NCBI GenBank assembly: GCA_031279675.1
Contig: JAITIB010000039.1
Location: forward strand, 1 to 11,207
Origin: Puniceicoccales bacterium
GTDB lineage: Bacteria > Verrucomicrobiota > Verrucomicrobiia > Opitutales > UBA953
Length of the DNA: 11,207 nt
Direction: 5' to 3'
Position 1 is the first letter of the stretch. Each line of letters begins with the position of its first letter. The notes under the pieces are model-generated. The model was not told the origin of the DNA, did no database searches, and saw only the letters and a list, made by a program, of their open reading frames with translations. The position numbers were made by a program, and so were the translations under genes. Shown here piece after piece: positions 6,429 through 11,207 of the stretch.

Positions 6429-7781
6429 ATGGACATCCTCCGCATTAACAACGCCACCATCGTCAACGACAACACCGTCCACCCCCCTGCGGACATTCTC
6501 ATCCGCAACGGGCGCATTGCCGCCATCGGGCGCATCTCCTCACGGCAACACCCCGCGCCCACGCGCGAAATTGACGCCACCGGACGCCTGCTCCTCCCCG
6601 GGCTCATAGACGACCAGGTCCACTTCCGCGAACCCGGCCAATCGCACAAGGCAAGCATCGCCACGGAGTCCCGCGCCGCCATCGCCGGCGGCGTCACAAG
6701 CTACATGGACATGCCCAACAACATCCCCCCCGCCACCACGCACGCACTGCTTGAGGCCAAGCACACGGCAGCCGCCCAAACCTCATCGGCCAACTACGCC
6801 TTTTACCTCGGCGCCACGCACGACAACCTCGCGGAAATCAAGCGCGCCGACCCGCGCACCACCTGCGGCATCAAAGTCTTCATGGGCTCCTCCACAGGAA
6901 ACATGCTCGTGGACGACCCCGCCGTGCTCGAAAAAATCTTTGCGGAAAGCCCCCTCCTGATCGCCACGCACTGCGAGCACACACCGACCATCCAAGCCAA
7001 CGAAGCCCGGGCACGCCAACGCTACGGCGACACCGTCCCGGCCTCCGAACACCCGCGCATCCGCTCCGCGGAAGCCTGCCTGAAATCCACCCGGCTCGCG
7101 CTCGAAATCGCGCGCCGCCACAACACACGCCTCCACATCCTCCACATAACCACCGCGCCCGAGACCGCCCTCCTTGCCTCCCCCGACACACGCCCAAACA
7201 AACGCATCACCGCCGAGGCCTGCGTCCACCACCTCTGGTTCAGCGACGCCGACTACGCCCGCCTCGGCAACCAGATCAAATGCAACCCCGCCATCAAGAC
7301 CACCGCCGACCGCGACGCCATCCGCGACGCCATCCGCAACGACACCATCGACACCATCGCCACCGACCACGCACCGCATACCTGGACCGAAAAACAATCG
7401 CCCTCGTATTTCCAAGCCCCCTCAGGCCTCCCCCTCGTCCAGCACAGCCTCCCCATCCTGCTCGACCTCTGGAAAGACGGCATCTTCGACCTCGCCACCA
7501 TTGTGCGCAAAACCAGCCATGCCGTCGCCGACCTCTTCCACATCCGCGACCGCGGCTACATCCGCGAAGGATTTCACGCCGACCTCGTCCTCGTCAATCC
7601 CGACGCCACCGCAACAGTCACCCGCGACAACATCCACTACCAATGCCACTGGTCACCACTCGAAGGACACACCTTCCGCACACGCGTGGAAATGACCCTC
7701 GTCAACGGCCAAATCGTTTACGAAAACGGAACCTTCCCACCCCGCCCACCCTCCGGACAACGCCTCGTCTTTGACTCCTAA
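6429..7781 (+). CDS. pyrC: Dihydroorotase, class I, 'DQVHFREPG' subgroup
   Basis: This 450-residue amidohydrolase would interconvert carbamoyl-aspartate and dihydroorotate in cytoplasmic pyrimidine synthesis. The substrate and metal motif is DDQVHFREPG (61-70), followed by DMPNNIPP, GIKVFMGSSTGNM with the likely carbamylated Lys149, IATHCEH (His181), LHILHIT (His236/His239), and IATDHAPH (310-317) with catalytic Asp313. The match runs the full length with the Bacteroidetes-type enzyme, of which the Porphyromonas gingivalis protein is an example from memory. In class I enzymes the first metal ligand pair is usually HxH; here it is Gln63-Val-His65, which seems normal for this subgroup. The ATG at 6429 sits in ACCACCATGG with no Shine-Dalgarno sequence, 15 bp after the SDR stop. 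Hydantoinase or allantoinase are less likely given the subgroup signature. Confidence 0.92.
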   Translation: MDILRINNATIVNDNTVHPPADILIRNGRIAAIGRISSRQHPAPTREIDATGRLLLPGLIDDQVHFREPGQSHKASIATESRAAIAGGVTSYMDMPNNIPPATTHALLEAKHTAAAQTSSANYAFYLGATHDNLAEIKRADPRTTCGIKVFMGSSTGNMLVDDPAVLEKIFAESPLLIATHCEHTPTIQANEARARQRYGDTVPASEHPRIRSAEACLKSTRLALEIARRHNTRLHILHITTAPETALLASPDTRPNKRITAEACVHHLWFSDADYARLGNQIKCNPAIKTTADRDAIRDAIRNDTIDTIATDHAPHTWTEKQSPSYFQAPSGLPLVQHSLPILLDLWKDGIFDLATIVRKTSHAVADLFHIRDRGYIREGFHADLVLVNPDATATVTRDNIHYQCHWSPLEGHTFRTRVEMTLVNGQIVYENGTFPPRPPSGQRLVFDS

Positions 7782-7784
7782 AAC

Positions 7785-7790
7785 AGAGGA
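7785..7790 (+). promoter_or_regulatory. Ribosome binding site of the fic gene
   Basis: AGAGGA lies 9 bases before the ATG at 7800, in the 18-bp gap after the pyrC stop. It is one of the few good Shine-Dalgarno matches in the window and fixes the fic start. Confidence 0.6.
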
Positions 7791-7799
7791 CAAACACAA

Positions 7800-8822
7800 A
7801 TGACGCCGAAAAACATCCACACACCACCCTTCACACTTTCCGCCACCGCCATCTCGCAAATCGCGGACATCGCCGCCCTGTCCGAACGCTTCGTAATCCG
7901 AATGTCGCAGCCCGACACGCTCCTGCTTCGCCGCGCAAACAAAATCAAATCCATCCACTCCTCGCTCGCCATCGAAGGCAACACGCTCTCCGAGGAACAG
8001 GTCTCCGACATTCTCAACGGCAAGACCGTTGTCGCGCCCCCCCGTCAAATTCAAGAAGTCAAAAACGCCATCAACGCCTACGACCTTTACCCAAAGCTCG
8101 ATCCGTTTTCGAGTGACGCATTATTGCTCGCCCACAAAACAATGATGCTCGCACTTATTGACGAACCCGGCGCATTCCGGCCTGGCAACGTCGGCGTGAT
8201 GGAAGGCAAAAGAGTCGTCCACATGGCACCGCCCGCCGCACGCGTTCCAGCACTGATTCACGACCTTTTTTCATGGCTCAAAAGCGCGCCCGACCACCTG
8301 CTCGTCAAAAGTTGCGTTTTCCACTACGAATTCGAGTTTATCCACCCATTCACCGACGGCAACGGGCGCATGGGCCGCCTCTGGCAATCGCTTATTTTGG
8401 GACAATGGAACCCCGTTTTTCAGTTTTTACCCGTTGAAAACATGGTTCACGACAACCAGCAACGCTATTATAACGCCATCAACGCCAGCACCTCGGCAGG
8501 CAATTCCGGCCCGTTTATTGATTTCATGCTCGGCGAAATCAAAAAGACATTAAAACGAAAAATTACCGAAAACGAGGGTATAAACGAGGGTATAAACGAG
8601 GGTATAAACGACACCGCCCGCCGGATTTTGCGGGTGCTTGCAAACACACCCGACGCGACCGTTGCTGAAATTGCCGAGCGCATCGGCAAATCGGAAAAAA
8701 CAGTGGAAGCCAATTTAAAAAAGCTGCGCGACAACAAACGCCTCCGCCGCATCGGCGCCAAAAAAAATGGCCGCTGGGAAATCCTACCCGTGCCACATAA
8801 AACAAAAGACGAAATAAAATGA
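7800..8822 (+). CDS. Class II Fic protein with C-terminal winged-helix domain
   Basis: Fic enzymes transfer AMP (or another nucleotide part) to hydroxyl side chains of target proteins. The catalytic motif HPFTDGNGRMGR is intact at residues 182-193, with His182 as base and the Gly/Asn/Arg phosphate-binding loop. The N-terminal self-inhibition motif (S/T)xxxE(G/N) is present as SLAIEGN, with Ser55 and Glu59; its position before the Fic core makes this class II. A linker of EGIN repeats (259-270) leads to a helix-turn-helix region (about 272-332, with ATVAEIAERIGKSEKTVEANLKKL) and a basic tail. This layout matches the common Fic plus HTH proteins, which may autoregulate or modify a nearby target. 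It has a good ribosome binding site and sits 18 bp after pyrC, so it may share that transcript. No antitoxin-like gene precedes it, consistent with in-cis inhibition. Confidence 0.92.
   Translation: MTPKNIHTPPFTLSATAISQIADIAALSERFVIRMSQPDTLLLRRANKIKSIHSSLAIEGNTLSEEQVSDILNGKTVVAPPRQIQEVKNAINAYDLYPKLDPFSSDALLLAHKTMMLALIDEPGAFRPGNVGVMEGKRVVHMAPPAARVPALIHDLFSWLKSAPDHLLVKSCVFHYEFEFIHPFTDGNGRMGRLWQSLILGQWNPVFQFLPVENMVHDNQQRYYNAINASTSAGNSGPFIDFMLGEIKKTLKRKITENEGINEGINEGINDTARRILRVLANTPDATVAEIAERIGKSEKTVEANLKKLRDNKRLRRIGAKKNGRWEILPVPHKTKDEIK
8571..8611 (+). repeat. 12-bp in-frame tandem repeat inside fic
   Basis: Three exact copies of AACGAGGGTATA at 8571-8582, 8583-8594 and 8595-8606 are followed by a partial AACGA. 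Each adds Asn-Glu-Gly-Ile to the linker between the Fic core and the winged-helix domain. The unit length is a multiple of three, so copy-number change alters linker length without shifting the frame. Confidence 0.9.
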
Positions 8823-8859
8823 CACCGCAAAACACCACTGTTCCACCCCCGGTTTCAAG

Positions 8860-9666
8860 CTACATCCAATCAAGGGAAATGTTATCGGCGCCATGTTCGG
8901 AAATCATCGCATTGATCCGCGCGAGCTTTTTCTCACCATCCGGAAACATCCTTTCATGGGTTTCAACAACGATATGTTTGCATAGTTTGAACACTTTTTC
9001 GCTTATCATTTTTTCCAATAAATCAAATCCGGCACCCTCTATGTCTATTTTTAGAAGATAGACTGGAGGTTGGATGCACGGAGAACCATCCGGTGTGTCT
9101 CCGCATGAAAAGTTTGATTTTATATAGGTGGCCAAATCGACAACCGACACTCTTTCGCAATGGATTTCCGCCGCCGCGTCATTTTCTCTCGCGAAATAAT
9201 CGGAGACGACGGAACCTCCTTGGGTTTGTCCTATCTCGTTCCTTGAATCCACGGCATTGTATAGCGTCAATTCTCCCGCCTCCGCCGCCACGGCCGCATG
9301 GTTGACGACGACGTTCTTGTTATCCCGATACTTGCGTCGCAAAATGTGGATGAGCATTCCATTTGGCTCGAAAAGATGCACGGACGCGCCCGTGTTCAAC
9401 GCGAGGTCGGTGAACACCCCGACATTCGCTCCGCAATCAATGCAAACATCGCCCTCGCCCATTTCATAGAACAGGTGACGGTGTTTTTTCGGCACGCCGA
9501 GAATGGCCATCAACAAATTCATCATTCCGACACCGCGCGGATCGGCAACAGCCTCCATGAGGGTTTGCATTCTGACAGCAACACGCCGCCGCGTTAGAAT
9601 TTTCCTGCCGAACAGCTGATAGATTCGTTCCCCAAAAGGCAGTTTTGATTTCTCGAATATTTTCAT
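8860..9666 (-). CDS. FkbM family SAM-dependent methyltransferase
   Basis: The 268-residue product carries the FkbM-type methyltransferase motifs. Motif I is DVCIDCGANVGVFTDLAL (73-90) for S-adenosylmethionine binding. HLFEPNG (97-103) holds the acidic residue that usually binds the ribose. VYLLKIDIEGAGFDLL (202-217) is the family's signature 'LKIDIEGxE' segment, here with Gly instead of the usual Glu. FkbM enzymes O-methylate sugars, polyketides and other small molecules, often in surface polysaccharide clusters. The frame is open back to 9891, but the ATG at 9664-9666 overlaps the GT8 stop by four bases (ATGA) and gives a normal family length. The 5' partner is a GT8 glycosyltransferase, so a glycan substrate is likely. 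The gene converges on fic with a 37-bp gap and no evident terminator. Confidence 0.87.
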   Translation of the reverse strand: MKIFEKSKLPFGERIYQLFGRKILTRRRVAVRMQTLMEAVADPRGVGMMNLLMAILGVPKKHRHLFYEMGEGDVCIDCGANVGVFTDLALNTGASVHLFEPNGMLIHILRRKYRDNKNVVVNHAAVAAEAGELTLYNAVDSRNEIGQTQGGSVVSDYFARENDAAAEIHCERVSVVDLATYIKSNFSCGDTPDGSPCIQPPVYLLKIDIEGAGFDLLEKMISEKVFKLCKHIVVETHERMFPDGEKKLARINAMISEHGADNISLDWM

Positions 9667-10673
9667 GATCTGAATTTTCTGCCAACTGCGCGCCGCAGGA
9701 AGAAGGCCCTCCAAAATGCCGGTCTTATGAAAAACAAAGGATGGCGCCACACATAGCGAAACTCCCACACGGTCATTTTCAAGCAAGTGGATAATAATCG
9801 AAGCTTTGTGTTTGAATAGTCCGTTTTTCCCAAATAATGGAAATAATAACACGCAAAAGGGTTGGACGAAGTCCCAAAGGGAAAAACCCACGGCTTCCCG
9901 GAGCCGGTGAAGTGAATCAGCGAGGGATTTTGCAACACCCCTCTTACCTCATGTTTTCTCTCCGAAAATGGAGGGCGCAATTTTTTCATGAACGCGTCTG
10001 TGACATTCCATTTGATCGGGAGATATGTGAGCTTTCGCGCAAATGCCAAGTTCAAAATGTCCTGATCCGCGAATTTGAACACATTTTTCATCCTGTTCGC
10101 AATATCCATGAATTTTTGAAGCGTGAAGTCAGCGCGGATGTTTTTTAGATTTAATAACATTATGCCAGCATTGAAATATCTGTGCCCCTTATCAAAGGCG
10201 TGCGCATATTTCTTTATGTCCTTCAACGCGCCCGAGTTGACATCCTCGACGACGGCGGCATAAACATTTTCAATATCGAAATTCCAGATGTCCTTTACGT
10301 CGTCCAGAACCACAATGTCGGAATCCATGAACAGGGCCTTGTTGATGACCGGGTTCAACCATGGGATCATTAATCGGAAATAACACTCAATTGTGATATG
10401 GGGAACCGTGGGCAGCCCATGGAACAAGTCCGCGTTTACTTCAATAAAGTCCATCTCAAAATGGCGGAGCTTTCTCAGCTCCATGATTCTCCTCTGGGTT
10501 TCCAACGAAATGTCCCGATGCAATATGAAAAAGTGCAACGCGGATTCCGAATTCATGAGGATGGACGCGATGGCAACGCTTGCATGGGGCGCATACGCGT
10601 CATTAAACGCCATGAAAATTGAAATATCTTCAACGGATGGACAAGGCAACGGCTGGGAGGAATCTTGTTTCAT
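9663..10673 (-). CDS. GT8 family glycosyltransferase (LgtC/RfaJ-like)
   Basis: The 336-residue protein has the GT8 GT-A fold motifs. ISIFMAFNDAYAPH (17-30) is the nucleotide-binding start, and KALFMDSDIVVLDDV (112-126) holds the metal-binding DxD (Asp117, Asp119). YFNAGIMLLNL (166-176) is the conserved 'FNAGvmlinl' block, DQDILN (203-208) the acceptor-side motif, and HFTGSGKPW (254-262) the terminal HxxGxxKPW metal and UDP contact. GT8 enzymes transfer galactose or glucose from UDP-sugars, often to lipopolysaccharide cores. The C-terminal 40 residues are aromatic and basic, as in membrane-associating tails of LPS transferases. The frame is open upstream to a TTG (10718), but the ATG at 10671-10673 overlaps the preceding small gene as ATGA, and this is the preferred start. 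It is co-translated with FkbM downstream. The region is more AT-rich than the pyrC side. Confidence 0.9.
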   Translation of the reverse strand: MKQDSSQPLPCPSVEDISIFMAFNDAYAPHASVAIASILMNSESALHFFILHRDISLETQRRIMELRKLRHFEMDFIEVNADLFHGLPTVPHITIECYFRLMIPWLNPVINKALFMDSDIVVLDDVKDIWNFDIENVYAAVVEDVNSGALKDIKKYAHAFDKGHRYFNAGIMLLNLKNIRADFTLQKFMDIANRMKNVFKFADQDILNLAFARKLTYLPIKWNVTDAFMKKLRPPFSERKHEVRGVLQNPSLIHFTGSGKPWVFPFGTSSNPFACYYFHYLGKTDYSNTKLRLLSTCLKMTVWEFRYVWRHPLFFIRPAFWRAFFLRRAVGRKFRS

Positions 10674-10879
10674 GGCAAAATTGATGGGAATATTCTGCAC
10701 AACGTTTTTTTTGCGCAATCATTCGCTACCTTTGTGCTTTGGCATTCCGCCAGCCATTCACCGAACACCGTTTCAATGGCCATCGGTGAGGTGCCATCCA
10801 GCGGTGGCGTCAACGCCACCGCAGCCAATGTCGCCGCCCCCACAAGGACGGTCGTAGTTATCCTGCTACTTGTCTTCAT
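10670..10879 (-). CDS. Small exported Cys-containing peptide, unrecognised
   Basis: This 69-codon gene was not recognised as any known family. It opens MKTSSRITTTVLVGAATLAA, a basic start and a hydrophobic core typical of a signal peptide or single membrane anchor. The rest is about 40 residues with three cysteines at 46, 55 and 61 and a hydrophobic end (RIFPSILP). Three points support it as real: a good AAAGGA ribosome binding site 8 bases upstream, a 4-base ATGA overlap with the GT8 start, and its place at the head of an operon. The frame opens further upstream (to 10972), but that part lacks a ribosome binding site. It could be a secreted peptide handled by the two enzymes that follow, a small envelope protein, or a decayed gene remnant kept for coupling. 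Confidence 0.62.
   Translation of the reverse strand: MKTSSRITTTVLVGAATLAAVALTPPLDGTSPMAIETVFGEWLAECQSTKVANDCAKKTLCRIFPSILP
10801..10822. repeat. Perfect 9-bp hairpin within the small peptide gene
   Basis: GCGGTGGCG at 10801-10809 and CGCCACCGC at 10814-10822 are perfect inverted copies around a TCAA loop. It lies inside the signal-peptide coding region. It could be chance in GC-rich DNA, or could slow translation or stabilise the mRNA near its 5' end. Confidence 0.5.
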
Positions 10880-10887
10880 ATCGTTTT

Positions 10888-10893
10888 TCCTTT
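10888..10893 (-). promoter_or_regulatory. Ribosome binding site of the small peptide gene
   Basis: On the minus strand AAAGGA ends 8 bases before the ATG at 10879. This is a well-spaced Shine-Dalgarno match. It decides the start of the 69-residue gene over the longer open frame. Confidence 0.6.
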
Positions 10894-10979
10894 CTTGTCC
10901 TTGGATTGCTGTGTTTTTTGCCTTGCCGCGACACACGGCAAAGGGGAGTGGGGGGCTGGCCTGCGGTCCCATCGACTTT

Positions 10980-11098
10980 GGAGTGCGCTTGATCTGGCAC
11001 TTCCAACAGGCGATCGCCTTATCAGGATGGCCTCCGCGTTGGCATTGTCGGGGAAGCGTCTTTCTCTGGCGCTTCCAACAGCGCGCGCGCCTTATCAG
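10980..11098. repeat. Two imperfect ~46-bp hairpin repeats, REP/BIME-like
   Basis: Copies lie at about 10980-11025 and 11052-11098, 72 bp apart centre to centre. They share CTTCCAACAG and GCCTTATCAG with a variable core between. In copy two, GGAAGCG (11052-11058) pairs with CGCTTCC (11070-11076). In copy one, the matching arms pair with one bulge. The variable core is itself palindromic in both: AGGCGATCGCCT in copy one and a GCGCGCGC run in copy two. Each unit therefore holds two adjacent inverted repeats. Confidence 0.7.
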
Positions 11099-11106
11099 AA
11101 ACGGAA

Positions 11107-11131
11107 GGGGACGACTATCCGAACCGTCCCC
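11107..11131. repeat. Hairpin with GGGGACG/CGTCCCC stem
   Basis: GGGGACG (11107-11113) pairs with CGTCCCC (11125-11131) around an 11-base loop, just beyond the second hairpin repeat. No T tract follows on either strand, so it is not an obvious terminator. Stems of the GGGGACGG...GTCCCC type recur near REP-associated (Y1) transposases in other bacteria; that link is recalled and unproven here. Confidence 0.5.
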
Positions 11132-11207
11132 ATAGTTTTCCCCGCCAACGGCAGAACTTGTCCCTCCCCAGATATTTAGGCAATCACCTGCGCGTGTGTG
11201 CGAGGGG

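Larger units (their letters stand above)
10880..11207. other. Non-coding region upstream of the peptide/GT8/FkbM operon
   Basis: No credible gene was found in these 328 bases; open frames here lack domains and follow the repeats. The part nearest the operon (10880-10925) is AT-richer and may hold its promoter, but no clear -35/-10 pair was identified. The middle holds two copies of a hairpin-forming repeat, and 11107-11131 holds another hairpin. A 25-codon minus-strand frame ending TGA at 11096-11098 (ending VVPFRF) is too short and too overlapped with hairpins to call. Confidence 0.5.

Noticed and set aside
7800..8822. Fic protein as the toxin of a two-gene toxin-antitoxin pair
   Set aside because: The inhibitory SLAIEGN motif is within the same protein (class II), and no small antitoxin gene precedes it; pyrC is directly upstream.
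9667..9891. 75-codon N-terminal extension of the FkbM gene
   Set aside because: It lies wholly inside the GT8 gene in another frame. The ATGA overlap at 9663-9666 and normal family length favour the shorter start.
10923..10941. TTGCCG/CGGCAA 6-bp hairpin upstream of the small peptide gene
   Set aside because: Short stem with a 7-base loop, no T tract and no second copy; could easily occur by chance.
10665..11135. 156-codon plus-strand open frame over the small peptide gene and repeats
   Set aside because: It has no domain, runs through hairpin repeats, and is opposed by a better supported small gene with a ribosome binding site and an ATGA overlap.

Overview
The window looks like part of a high-GC chromosome from the Verrucomicrobiota, most probably the Opitutales/Opitutaceae. 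This is an inference from several genes together: a PEP-CTERM protein with an Arg-rich tail, a long signal peptidase I with an Arg at the usual catalytic Lys position, a hydrazine-synthase-alpha-like diheme protein of the kind common in the PVC group, and a dihydroorotase of the Bacteroidetes/Verrucomicrobia 'DQVHFREPG' type. Start sites mostly lack strong Shine-Dalgarno sequences. No rRNA, tRNA, CRISPR array or intact insertion sequence was found.

Layout. Bases 1-117 hold the last 38 codons of a TonB-dependent receptor (+), followed by a near-perfect 17-bp hairpin that can terminate it and the facing gene. A PEP-CTERM exported protein (-) follows, then a gene-poor stretch (1153-1701) with a truncated 30-codon gene remnant and a 21-bp tandem repeat. 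Next is a minus-strand pair: the HzsA-like diheme protein (3064-5370) and signal peptidase I (1702-3051), 12 bp apart. An 83-bp divergent gap separates this pair from a plus-strand run: an RmlD-like SDR protein, dihydroorotase (pyrC) and a class II Fic protein, spaced 15 and 18 bp apart. These converge on a more AT-rich minus-strand operon reading from 10879 down to 8860: a 69-aa Cys-containing exported peptide, a GT8 glycosyltransferase and an FkbM methyltransferase. Both junctions are 4-base ATGA overlaps. The last 328 bp (10880-11207) are non-coding and hold an imperfect repeat made of hairpins.

How the genes may fit together. PyrC makes dihydroorotate for pyrimidine synthesis; the SDR protein and Fic protein beside it have no obvious metabolic link. 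The HzsA-like protein needs export and heme attachment, and its operon partner is a signal peptidase, so the pair has an envelope theme. The peptide/GT8/FkbM operon looks like a small surface-glycan or glycopeptide cassette, possibly acquired horizontally. The points most worth a second look are the substituted catalytic residues in the signal peptidase (Lys to Arg) and the SDR protein (Tyr to Phe), the coupled three-gene cassette headed by an unrecognised small exported peptide, the hairpin repeats in front of it, and the gene remnant near 1235-1327.
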